Shown: piece by piece, positions 32,120-44,700 of the stretch
How positions within the stretch are numbered: position 1 is the first letter of the stretch
Layout of the letters: the number at the start of each line of letters is the position of its first letter
Assembly (NCBI GenBank): GCA_024362935.1
Contig: JANCRA010000004.1
Location: 22,339,121-22,403,120 of the forward strand
Direction of reading: 5' to 3'
DNA length: 64,000 bases
Origin: Setophaga petechia
Lineage: Eukaryota > Chordata > Aves > Passeriformes > Parulidae
Translations under genes and position numbers: made by a program
Notes under the pieces: model-generated
Seen by the model: the letters and a program-made list of their open reading frames with translations, nothing else
Database searches by the model: none
What the model was told of the DNA's origin: nothing

Positions 32120-35100
32120 CTACCTAGATTTACACATGCTAGTGGGAAAATTCTATGAAACATATCCAGTATCTTGTCAAAGCTGCAGTCTGTCATTTTA
32201 TATCATTCTGTCCATAGAAACTCTCTCCCTCCAATACCTACCTGTGCATTTTAATAAAGGATTCATAAAAGTAATACAGGTGTGACTCCTCTGTGATAAT
32301 CTGAAGTTCACTGATCTTATGTCACAGAGCTGAACAATCACGGAAAATGAGATACTTTCCAAGTATGTTTATTGTGACTTGAAACCAGAATTGGGAAACT
32401 GACCCATTTAGTTGATTTCACTTTACAATAAATACATTTTTATTCCCCAACACTGCAATATATCAGTACCCATGATTCTCACTGATACTTATTAAATGAC
32501 TGAAATCAAATTTAACAGTGGCAGTTCCTGATGCTAGCAGACAGGTGCTGCTACATTCCTGCTGCTTAGCAATCAGTTACATGCTGCAGTGCTAAATTCA
32601 GATCTTAAAACACAGGGTTTAATTCTGATATTATTTACTTTTCTTTTTCCACTTCACTTTCTTATTTTGTCCATTCCCAACACTTTTTCTGCTAAGATTT
32701 TCTTTTTGACATGTCTTTCCTTCTTGAGCTAGTCAAGAAAGCTGCTCAGTGAAATTTCCCCTTAACAACTGTATTTTGATTGCTGAGAAGCAAAATAACT
32801 AAGCTAAATAAATTACCTATTTATCTGTTTAGTATCCTACCTTCTGTTCATAAATAAAAGGGGAAAGGAAGTATTTTAGAAGACCAGTGTGGGTGAATGA
32901 GCTTCATTGACAGGAAAACACATGTCAGTGAATGTAGGAGCAAGTTAGGTGGTGTTGAATGATTAAAGACTGAATGAAACATAATAAGTAAGGAGTTATA
33001 ACTCAAAAGACTATGAACAACAAAAGACATTGCATTAGTCATCAAATTGGTGTTTTTATGTGGTGTTTGCATTCTTTCCATCTTTTACATATTTTAATTT
33101 AATTTATTTGAAGCAGGAGCCCTTGCATTTTGATACCACAGAAACTGTCCATGATTTTAAACCTGGTCATCCTACATCCCTTAACTCTAAAAGACGTGAG
33201 AATTCCATCCAAAAGGTCATCACTACCCTTACTGAAACTGAAACTGAAGAGGACTCCATATGCTTTAGGCAGTCTTACCTCACACTGCTGGGCATTGAGC
33301 ACACTAGTGAGTGGCTGATTTTTATTACTGCCTTGTCTAAAGAAAGGGATCTTTTGGCTGCTGTTGTAACTCTAGAAGCTATATTTTGGCCTTAAAATGT
33401 CTTTTTAAGCATTGATAAGATGTGCAAAAGAACTCAGAGAGGGAGCTGTGACTGGCAGATCCCATTCAATCCTGAAAAAATGCGATTCTTGCTAATTCTT
33501 CGCCTGTACTCAGAATCAGTGTAACAGCAGGTTAACTCTCTAACATCTTGGACACTTGTTTTACTTCTCAGATTATTACAGCACTTGTAGATGTTTTCTG
33601 TCAGACATTTGCAAAATTTTACTTTGATCTGTTCTGCCCTAGAGAATTCTGAAGTAATTTGAAAAAACATCCATCTCTCTCAAAGAAAGCATTTCAGGAC
33701 CAACACTTTGAGATTCACTCAGGAGTTAATAAAACGTATGTCTATATTTGCATTTATAATGCACTGGGTCTGTATGCCAATATTAGGTAACAGTGTATAA
33801 CTCATTAGATATATGCTTAAAGCCCGACTGGAGAAAATGTTGATGTATGTATGCTAATGTTATACTCTAAAATCACCCTTTCCATCAGTTATGTCAAATC
33901 CAGTGAATCCTTTTTTTCCATTTACAGGGAAGGTTACTTGGGATGCTAGTGACAAAAATGATGCAAGTGCTTTTCAGTGCATGGAGAAACAGATTTTACT
34001 TAATTTCTGGAATATCCTTTGACTCATGGAAGATGTTTGCTGAAGCCAAAAGTACTTATCTCAGGGATGGCTCTTGCCTCTTGCTAAGGTATTGGATAAT
34101 GCCTTCAGAAGACAGACTGACAGTATCATCATCTTGGCTACATTTAACCACAAATTCACCAAGACACATTCATCCATGAGGAGAGTCAGATAAAAGAGCT
34201 TTTATTCTCTCTGGCTACCAAAACAGAGCAAATTAACTCAATGTAGTTTCACCTAGTCTATAATTTCCTTTATTGTCTCATTCAATGTCTCCTCCCAGGT
34301 GAATATTACTTCAACTTGCTATTCCTCATCTGCATCCCTATGTTGCTAATGTGAAGTCAAATAGTCTAAGCCTTAAACTCTGGGATATGCCCCACTCCTA
34401 CCCCCAGCTCTCTTAAGCCTGGAGACCATGGTCATGTGTAGATCCTGTTAGTTTTTATATCTAAAAGACCCTAGATTTTTACAAATGCAAAGAAAAGCAG
34501 TTGTGTGCTATGATTTACTTATGAATTATCACCTGGGCATACGTGGACTGTGCTGATCATATGGTACTGCTGTGCCTAGTGTGATTTGTGCATAATTTCA
34601 CTGATATGTACTTCATTTGAACCCAAATATTTCCCACTGAATAATTTAAATTTTTTTCCTTAAATATCAAACCAAAAAATTAACGCTAATAAGAGAAAAA
34701 GCAACTATCCCCAGTTTCAAACCAGACCTGAGTTTAGAGATGCTTTTTTAAATCAGAGAACCTTGAAAAGCCAGACATGAAAATGAGCATCTTCTTCACC
34801 AGACTAACAAATGTGTGAAATTTCATAGAAATCCATTCTCACAGTTTCATTATGCAGAGGATTAATGTTTAATGCTGGCAGGCTGCAGGTCCACACTAAT
34901 AAGAAAAGCTACAAAAGGCTATTGTACAAGGGATGAAAATTTCATCAAACATTCCGAGAACATCTAAAAGGTTTACAGAGTAAAAAGTTAGCTAGAAGAG
35001 GTTCTATTTCTATTCAAGCAATTTCCTTGATGTAAAATGAGATTTTAATCATACTATAGTTTTACAGTGTCCATATTACTTTTTTCTCCTTTCATCATCT

Positions 35101-36636
35101 TTGACCTTGATCACACAGATGTAAGAATTTGAATTTTCTTTGACCTATTTTGTCCCCGCATAATGCAAAGCAGCTTGGTTTTGTTTTCTTGCTTATTAGA
35201 TAGAAATTAATATCCAGGCTATGTTTAACAATACCATGACAGTCAAAACAAAACAGTAACAAAAGAGTAGGCAGTCAACTAAATATTACTAATGACTGTG
35301 AATTTTTAAAGTAAAAAAAAAATTATTCAGACTTCTATTGGAAATCCATTGCAGACATTGTCTACAAATACTCTTTTCCAGAAGTTTGCCACAATATGAG
35401 CAACCTGCCCCCAAAATCTAGAACAGAGTTTGAAACTGATTGGAAGGAGATTCCTTTACAAGCTGAACAGATATTTCCACAAAACTGCTGTCAGTACCTT
35501 TTTTTGCCACACTGATTTTCTCACTCTTAATTTATATGAAAATGCTATAAGGAGCTGAGATGAAAATTCTTCTCTGTAGGAGATTTTGGGTTAAGCTCAA
35601 TATGACTTGAATTTCACTTAAGATTAACAGCTTCCTATTCAATGTTAACAAAATACCGTGTTCTTAGTCTATAATAATTTGAAAAAAAGTGTATTTAAAT
35701 ATAGAAGGAAACAGTCTAAATTTGTGGTCACAACGAAAAAAAAAATTGCAAAAGTAACTAATTTGAACAACAATAAAAATATTCCTTCCAGAACTATTAG
35801 TGAGAATATTAGACTTTTGCCAAAAGTCAATTCATTACTAATTTCTTATGAAGTAATCTAGTAGGTTTTTATGGTTCTTTTGTGGAGTTATGGATGCTTC
35901 TCCATCTAATTTTCAGGATATATCAGAAAAGATTACCTGAGAGTTTTACCTGGGTAGTCTACAGAAAGAGTATTGGAAGAACAATCTTAGAAAAAATATT
36001 TTAGACTTGATGCTTACTCACTCAGCGCTGCCATCTTTCAGTATGAGTTTCTAGCCTCTAGGATGGATTTCCAGCAAATGTTTTTTTCTGTTCAACAGTC
36101 AATCATGGCCACACTGTTTTTTAAAAACTGATTTTATTCTCCTTTTGCAAAGTTAGGTAATCCCATGTAGAATTTAATCCCTTGAAACTAAGGGTAAATT
36201 GTCTGGATTGAGACTTTCTTCTTCTTCGCCGGATCAGCTGAGACTCCCTGAACTGTTCTGATGAACAGTTATTCATATGGTCAGTGGTTTTGTGTGAGAA
36301 CTCCCAAGTATGTACAATCCATCCATTGCTATTGATCATCTTGAGCCATCCAGAACAGAAACATGCACAAATAGGCAGGAGAAAAGGTCATCCTATATGG
36401 CTATTGCTGTATCTTCAGGACATATTTTTGAAATTCACTGGGGTCTCGTTTAGGTGCAATTTGGTCAGATATGCAGCCAAAGCTGTCTGGACAGCCAGAA
36501 TCTCCACCCTAGATAATAATCAACGCATGTAAGTGTGTCAATAGTAAGCCTCAGCTGACCTATACACAGTTGATGGGGGAATCTTCCAGATTCCAAACTT
36601 TTCCTGAAGTGTCCTGTAGCATTTAGTCAAATATCT
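32120..36636. other. unique sequence, no gene
   Basis: 4.5 kb of AT-rich sequence without recognisable repeats or coding similarity. The longest open frame is 111 codons (33060-33395 plus), without motif. Candidate regulatory or intronic DNA, but nothing specific can be supported. Confidence 0.55.
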
Positions 36637-36775
36637 TCACAGAATTCTGTAATATGCTGAGTTGGAAGGTACCCACAAGGATCATTTAGTCCAGGTCCTG
36701 GCCCAGCACAGGACCATCCTCAAGGGTCACACCATAAGCCTGAGAGAACTGTCCAAATGCTTCTTGATCTCCCTG
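36637..36775 (-). mobile_element. CR1 3' tail fragment (minus strand)
   Basis: TCACAGAATTCTGTAATATG, then TGAGTTGGAAGGTACCCACA and GGTCCTGGCCCAGCACAGGA, is the 3' end of the same CR1 subfamily as at 20.9 kb. The similarity fades after about 140 bases, although less AT-rich sequence continues to 36,905. Confidence 0.75.
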
Positions 36776-39700
36776 TCACAAAGGAAGCTGGAAATGGAGT
36801 CCAGCACCATGCCTTATGTCTGTCTGCTCTCACAGCTGTGCAGTAACGGATTAAAACTCTCCTGGATGACCCGGGGGCTTGATGACAGCACAAAAGCACA
36901 ACCCTGACATACAGTTAGAACAGGGCTATGGCTTGAATTTCCTCTTTACATAACCACTGTAATTCAAATTTATTACATTATTATCCTTCAAAATTTACCA
37001 GGGAAAAATATTTATTAATTGTAAGAGACCTAATTTCTTATATTAAAGCTTTGCGAGTGCTGCATATATACAACAAACTGTTTCTGAAATCATCATTTGT
37101 TTGTGCATTGAAGTCAGCAAGAATGTAGTATGAAATGTCAAGAACTCTCCAAGATATAAGAGCAGATTATACTCCAAAAAACATGTTGCTATTTTCTGCA
37201 AATCTAGTCCCATGAAAACATTTGAACTTTATGTATGAATATCTTTACATTGTTCATCATATTTATTTTTAATGTGTAATCAAAGTACGCTTATAAGAAA
37301 AAATAGGAAAAAAAAAGAGAAGCAAAGAAAACATCTCAGAAAAACAGAAATAAGAGAAACACTGTGAAGAAGTAGCAACTTGAATCACTACTGAGAGAGG
37401 TTTCTGTGAGAGTAGATGTTTTTGAACTCTTCTGTCTGAAAGGCTTTGCATACAGAGGAAAGCAATGCACTTCCTTGCTGATTCCCTGATATTCAGAGAA
37501 AGAGGAGTTTAACATTTTTACCCCCAGTAATTAATAACTTTACCTAATACAGGCAGACTTTTTACCCTAGATCTAGGGCTTTATCTTGATATTAGATATG
37601 GCAAAAAAACTTGAACAGAACTAAATATGACCACAGGTGATAAACTGATAAAACACTGTGCTGAGCGTTACTCTTTACTTTGGGAACAGCTAGAGATATA
37701 AATGACTTTTAAGAAGTGAATTTCTCCTTTCAGTTTCAATAAAAGAGCAGAATCTAATCCAGAAGCTGTTTTATTCTGACAAGATAACAAAGATGATCAC
37801 TAACCAGCATTGCACCTTATGAATGATGGAGAAAATACATGCTTCTGTAACTTGATTATCTTTTGTAAAAATCCAATGCCAAAAGCTAATATGGAATCCC
37901 TCAGATTTTTTCACCTTGTTGCTTTTTGAAAACAGCACTGCAAGTGCTTTATTTGACAACACTCCACATCTCACCTCTCCAGCCCCCTAGTGTTAGAGCT
38001 GTTTTGTCTGGTATACTCATTCAGCACTACCTGGTCATAACTGAAAAATTTTCTCGATGAAATATGTAGTTGTTTGGTGGGGGTTTTTGTTTGTTTTGTG
38101 GTTTCTTGTTTGTTTGGTTGGTTTTTTGGTGTTTTGATGTTTTTTTCTTTTACATTACAAAGAAATGCTTGGAATAAATGTAAGGGGGGAAAAAAGAGCC
38201 CAGCTAGAAGGATTTGAAACCATTGCTGACACTTTGGCTATATTCATACTACTATCTCTGAGTTTCTAAACAACAGTTATGGTACCTTGTTGGTGTAATG
38301 GGTGCACTGAAATCTCCATTAATATGTACTCTGTCATTCACTGCACCAAATGACAATGTGATTAAGTCAGTGTGCTAAGTATATTTTCCCTTCTTGGGAT
38401 GCCTTGGTATTTATTCTGAGTATTTTTTTGTTTTTTTCCTTGCATTTCTTCCCTGCCTCAAAATGTATAGTTCCTGTTCATTTACAACAACTAGATGTTC
38501 AAAAGCTCTTGAAGGCAGAGGACCTACAGAAAAAAAGTTGCCTTTTTCAGTATAAAACTAGATTATAAGTTTAGAAATTTGAATTGAGTTTGGTAATAAT
38601 TGTAGTACCTAAGAACCTAGAAAAATTTTAGTTTTCTGGAAATGAATGCTTCAATTATCCCAAAATGTTCAGCTTAGAGGCAGTGGTAACTTTTCCTATG
38701 ATTATTGTGCGTGCTGGCATTCAAATATATGGATCACTCTCACCTCCCCTCCTGAAAAGGAACTTAAACCTATAGTATTGCCTTCACAACAGTCCTCCCC
38801 TGTAGGGCTTTTGGCACTATTAAGTATACACCATGAGAAATATTTATGATATATAGTAAAGCCTGACTATGCCTGAAAGTAGGGATAGGATAGCTTAAGA
38901 TGGGAGGCATAACACTCAATTATAAAAACATTGCATAAAAAGAAAAAGTTGATAACCTTTCATTTGAAAACAAAAAGCTCTAGTGCTTAGTGCAATATAT
39001 TTTATGGATAAAATTTGTCACTATAGTAACAATACAAAGAAATGAAATACACTGTAGGTGAGAAGTGTTATCTAGCAAAGTCTGAACTGGAGATAGAGGA
39101 CGCCCTCAGTTTGTTCAATACATCAGAATAATTCACTAACGGATGCTCTTTACCTGAAGAAATCCCTGCCCAAATTTTCATTTCAAACCTAAATAGATCC
39201 CATATACTTTTGCGTTCAGTTCAGAAATAGGCAACAAAAACAGTAAGAAGGGTAAAATGAAGTGGCAGAATTCTTCTCAGGACGTGTTTATCTCTCAGCT
39301 GTAAGTTTTAAGACTGTATTTGTTCTATGTGTGTGCCCTACTTGTTCGAGTGTGTGACCCCTTTGTGTGACAGTCAAATTGATATTTCAGAATAAGTTGT
39401 GAGAGTTAATGTTGGAGTTTCAGATGCTGTGCGCTTCTCGTACTCATTTCCACAGAAATGAATATCACGCCAACATTACTACAGCAGTATCACCAATAAA
39501 GTTTTCCTGAGAAAGAAATAGGGGCTACCACACTTTAATGCACCAATGCATGTAGAACATGCATGTTGATTTATTCCAGCTGACTGGATTTCGTAACTGT
39601 GGAAAATCATGTATGTTGTAGTTTATTCAGAGTAGTTTACACATGCAAGACAGAGAATCAAATTTTATTATAGAAATATAATGTGACTTTTAGCCTGGAA

Positions 39701-41389
39701 GAAATATTTCTGAGGATAAAAATGTAATTAATTTTAGATAAAAATTATGTGTTGAGATTTACAAATTCCATGAAAAGGCTTCCACTTTTATTTTCAATAT
39801 GGGGGTTCTGTATAGGGCTCAGCCATGCATTCATTTCTCTGTAGCTGTCTATCAAACAAACTACTTTTTGGCCTTTTATTGGATCAGGGTATAATGCTCC
39901 CAGTCCTGTATAAATATAGTTTTCACTTTAAATTTTTATTTACATAATTTCCCATTATTTCTTCTTTGTAAATGGCTCTGTTAATTCCTTAGTGTTCAGC
40001 CATTTTAATTTTTTTGTCCTTTAATGTGATTTGGGTCATTTTCAGTTTATTATTATCTTAGTGCAAACATTAGAAAATTTTTAGGATGTCTTAAAAAAAG
40101 GTTTCTTTGCTATTTTATTAGGGATTCACTATCCTTGTCTTAGTAAAATTTCTGGTCTGGATGGAGACCTAAGTATCCACTGTAATTCTGAAATGAAAAC
40201 ATTTTTCCAATCTGTGAAAAGAAAAAAAAAACAAACCAACGAAGCTGAAACCTCACTATCTTGAGATTTCCTCTCCTTTTTTGTCAGCTATACATTTTTA
40301 ATTCTCATAAATTCCCTGTGTAGAAATGTAATTTGTAGGCAAAGGCCAGTGGACATTCTGATGGCAAACTCTGAAAGCTGACTTCTAGAATCCCTTAAGA
40401 CTGGGATGAAAGTGGGACCTTTTAAATGCATCAAGTACTCACAATAGCTTTATTACCGCATTGCTACTTCACTCTGTAGATTGTATGAAGGCCTGGAGAC
40501 TAATTTCAGCAACAGTCACAATTTACTAGCAGTAGTAGCCCTCAGATGAATAGTTTCTTGTAAAATCAGTGGCAGCTTTATCCTGCTGGAGCACAAATAA
40601 ATCAGCTCTTATTATTCCACATTCATTTAATCCTGGGACATTAGTCAGTGAGACCTTTCTGCAGCCTAATAAACAGCAGCAGCAGCAGTTTTTCTTTATG
40701 AGAGTAGTTGTTCATCCTAAATTAGAGCCGACATTAGGAGAAGACAGAAACTTTTGCAGCATGATTTAAAGATATACAATGTGAGACTATAACAGTGTGT
40801 GAAAACTGCACCCATGTGTATAAATGTAGCAGGGTCATAATTTTGCTGTATGTGGGTTACTTTAGAGCATGTAGGTTATTTTATCTTGAAAACATGTATT
40901 TTGTTGTGGCAAGTAATATTCATATTGTCTAGTTGTTTTAGTGGATTTAGCAGTGGCTCCTAATAGTGTACCTCTTTTACCATGTGTGGAAGTAAGAATA
41001 GAGACACTAGTTAAAAAAAATTAAATAACAGTACATTATTATTTCCCTCTCAAACCCCATAAGCAAAAAAAATCTCTGCATTCATATTTACAAAAATATA
41101 TTTTGCTTTGCAGTGTTCAGTCTTTTTTGTGAAATGGACAGCATTTGGATTTTTAAATGTACACTCTTCTTGTGATTACAATATGTGAAAAATAATGGGT
41201 GATGTTATTTCTAAAAGCTTTTATTTTTAACTATTTTGACATTTTTTTAATGAATATCAGCGTTGTTCTATGCTATAATTTACAATGTAAAAATTCACAA
41301 TTCAGTTTTCCTGAAAGCCATTTGCCTGAAAGCTGTACAAGAGCTCCCAACCTCTTCACAGTATCTGCGAGGACATTCTAGTGGCACCC
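36776..41389. other. unique AT-rich sequence, no gene; G/T-rich patch at 38.07-38.15 kb
   Basis: No recognised genes or transposons. 38068-38155 is a low-complexity strand almost free of A and C (TTTGTTTGTTTTGTGG, TTGGTTGGTTTTTTGG). Sequence at 40,560-40,760 (AAATAAATCAGCTCTTATTA, CACATTCATTTAATCC, a CAG5 run) is unusually ordered and resembles conserved non-coding sequence in style. Otherwise background. Confidence 0.5.
38068..38155 (+). repeat. G/T-rich low-complexity tract
   Basis: Runs of TTTG, TTGG and GTTTT with few A and almost no C over about 88 bases. On the other strand it is A/C-rich. Likely slippage-prone. Confidence 0.8.
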
Positions 41390-41786
41390 TGTGAAGTCTG
41401 ACCTAGAACAGAGGCTAGACAGAGTTAAAGGAATAAAGTAGGTGTTCATTAGAAGACCTCGATGGATACACCTTGGGTGGTACAAGAGCCTGGCCAGGGC
41501 CACACCCAAGATGGATCCAGAATGGTCACAAAATGAATGGCTGGGCGTGGGGTCTCACACTTTTAGAAGTTCTGGGCTATTAGCATATTTGAGCTAATTG
41601 TCCAATTAAAGCTTTAGCTTATGAAGCCCCAACATTGTTTTTCTCTCTTCAGTCCATGTTGTTTATGCTCTTGGGCTGACATTTGGATAATTTGTCCTTG
41701 GTCCCCAGCTAGAGAAGCAATTGTTTTGGCTACCTACTCTCTGAAGAGAGTTTACTATCCCCTAATATGAAGGTCAGAACTACACA
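41390..41786 (-). mobile_element. probable solo LTR (family 5), minus strand
   Basis: The sequence has the wording of a songbird LTR: TGTGAAGTCTGACCTAGAAC, then AGGAATAAAGTAGGTGTTCA, TACACCTTGGGTGGTACAAG, AAGATGGATCCAGAATGGTC, and TCTCACACTTTTAGAAG where the family has a minus-strand TATA box. The promoter box in the middle and the TTTATT-like word (now TTCATT) near the left end put the 3' end at the left, hence minus strand. Both the TATA box and the polyadenylation word are mutated. The right boundary is estimated; no target duplication was found. Confidence 0.55.
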
Positions 41787-44700
41787 CTAAAGCAGTACAG
41801 GATCTGAAAAATATAAAAGCTAAAACCTGAGGCATCACTAGGGCTTTACCTGTTGCTAGCTGCAGTTTCTGTTAAATTTCTTGGGATTAGGTGTTTGCTT
41901 GAATGATAATTTCAGAGTGAAATTCCAGAGTTGAGGAGTGACTCAAGGTCACATGGCTTGGGATGAATTCCTTTGAATTAAGACTTTTGAAAAATGTTAG
42001 CATTTATTTTTTTTTCCTGGTAAGTGCACTACGTCTATAGTATTGCAACAGCATGCAAATGACTATTATCGTTATTTATTGGATCTGACTAATAGCCCAT
42101 TCCTAAGAATCTTCCAGTTGAAAAATGGTGTCTTTGAAGTACTTATTTTATGTCAGTTTAGATCCTTAAGTAGGAAAAATAGAGCATGAATCTTTCCCTG
42201 TTGTAAGTGCTTTATATACATCATAAGTTCCTCTGCTTTTAGCCGACAGTTTTCAGTTCCACTATTATATGAACTAGATATTATATGTGCATAAACATAT
42301 ATGCAGACCCACAGGTAAATGGATGCATACACATTCCTCCAATGTTATCATCAGCTATAGTCAGAATTTTTACCATACTGTAAGTGTATTGCTATTCAAA
42401 TTCTCCATGTAGTCTGGATATTTTTTTCCTATTTTTAAAATGGATTTTGCTGAAGGTCTTAACTGGGTTTTATTCTGTTACATTATTGGTATAAAAATAG
42501 GGAGTGAACTATTACCATCCATAGTCACTGCTATCTTGTTGCCTTGTGATGTAGTTTATTTATTTATTTATTTACAATATCCTTTTAGGTTCTTCTTCCT
42601 TTTAGTACCACTGATAAATAACAAAAATTAAATTAAATATAGTATGAGCACTGCTTTTTGGGTTAATTTTCTGTTTGCGACTGAGTTTCTCTAGGAATAA
42701 TATAATTGCTGCCAAATATCTGGATGAGTCTTTTAATGAAAATTACAGCTTTCATGCTTGCCAACAGCGCCACAAAGACAGAGTACATGGAGTAAACCAT
42801 AATTTAGTACTTCTACCAAACAGAAAGCATAACTAATGCCTCTATTTCTATACTGCTGACATACAATATGGGGAGGTGATGTAAAATATCTGCTGTCCAA
42901 AATACTAGCAGCTACCAGGCTACTAGTCTCATGCAGTAAACATTTTCCAGGATTTTTAATTTCCCTTCCTTTTCATACACTGTTAGCCAAGTAAAGGACA
43001 AAAAAAAAAGAGATGATATTTTTACATATGAATATTCTTTGAATACTCTTGAGTCAACAAAGAAGGAAATGTGACAGCTCTGTCTTTTAGTAAAACCCAC
43101 CTACACTCTACTTTTGGTGCTTATATTCAAGATTCATTCTTGCTGCCTCAAAAACTAATTTTTGCTCTTTTACAAGAGATGTCCCACATACGTGCTGCCT
43201 GTAGAATATGTTTCACTGCAAGCTCAAAAATTGTAGCAGAAAATGGAGGGTTTCTTCTTCAGAGCAACGCTGCTGATTTTTGCAAAGGTGCTGAGGGTGG
43301 AGCTCCCCTAGCCTTTTTTGACAACTGAGTAACCTTTCAGTATCACTCAGTCTACTCTGGTCTACAAAGCCTAGTACAGTCCAAGACAAATACTATGTCT
43401 GACTACATTCAGCTAATGTACTCAGGGTTTGTTTGTGTGAACCAGTGCCACTGAATTTAAAGGATCTGGTTTGAAATTAATGTGGCTAGGCACATGCACT
43501 CTTCTGTTCATTGTTCCAATATACCCCTTTGAACTGCAAGTCTAAATCCTTTTGAATACGTCTCATGGCGTATCATAACATGGGCTGCATAGTGACAAAT
43601 GAACTGCTTGCCTGGAGTAGCTAATATGCTAAGGAATAGTTGGTGCTTGATGTCTTTCCTGCTGGAGCAGGAAAGAGCAAGAAACAGGTTAGCAACCTAA
43701 TGCAGAAGTTGTTATCTAGTATTGCAATGCATGTTTGAAACACACAGGCTGAGTCATAGACTGGAAAACGTCCTCACATTCTCTAGGGAGAAGGTGTAGA
43801 GAAATATCCTTGTACAGTTGAAAAAAAAATTGCCCTGCATTTTATGACTCCAAAGATTTTAAAGATCTGATGCAATTTACTTTACTGACCTGTAATACCT
43901 ATATCAGTATCTAACATTGCCCTTAACGGGCACTTTCTGAAGTGGCTAGCAGTGACCTGCTTTGGAAATAGAAAACTGAGGTAGACTGGTGGGCTGGCCA
44001 CAGTCAAGAAATGAATTTCAGTCCACCAATGCCAAGAAGGAAAATTAGAAAATGCTTTTGAGGCTTTTTTCCCTACATTCTCTCCAGCTCATTTTAATTC
44101 TGTCTGTGGAGAAGAACAGTGTCTTATGACATCCAGGGTTAAATTTCCAGCATGTGAGGATTAGTTGCATTCTCTTCCCCATACAAGTAATGAGTTGTTC
44201 AGCTCAATGCCTGCATACTGTGCTGAACATTTACCCCTAGGGTCTCAAGTATCAGCAAGGAGGGAGGGAGAGAGCTCCGGAGATCCCAGGACAGGATAAT
44301 GGAAAATGGCAAATATTGCATCTGATAGAGAGTAAAGCTCAGGACTGAGATAGCAGGGGGATTGCAGCTGTGGATTAAGTCACATTGACAGAGTGGGTAT
44401 GGAGTAGGTAGAACATACTGTGCCCTGCTCCAGCCACTCTTAAGCTGTGCCCCTCCACTCCTGTCTGTTGGTCAAGGGAAAAAACCCCTGATGTCATGGT
44501 AAACAAACTAGGTGAGTCCAGTTTTCAACACTCATTTACATATGCATTGCTCACCAGGGAACCCTCCACGGGCAAAACAAAGCTCTGATTTGCACACTCA
44601 GATTTTGCCTTCATATTCCGCATTGGCTCATCACATGCAAATGTATGCATTCAGTTGTGTGCACCAAGGCTGGGAAATCATTCCTCTGGTTTCAAGGAAG

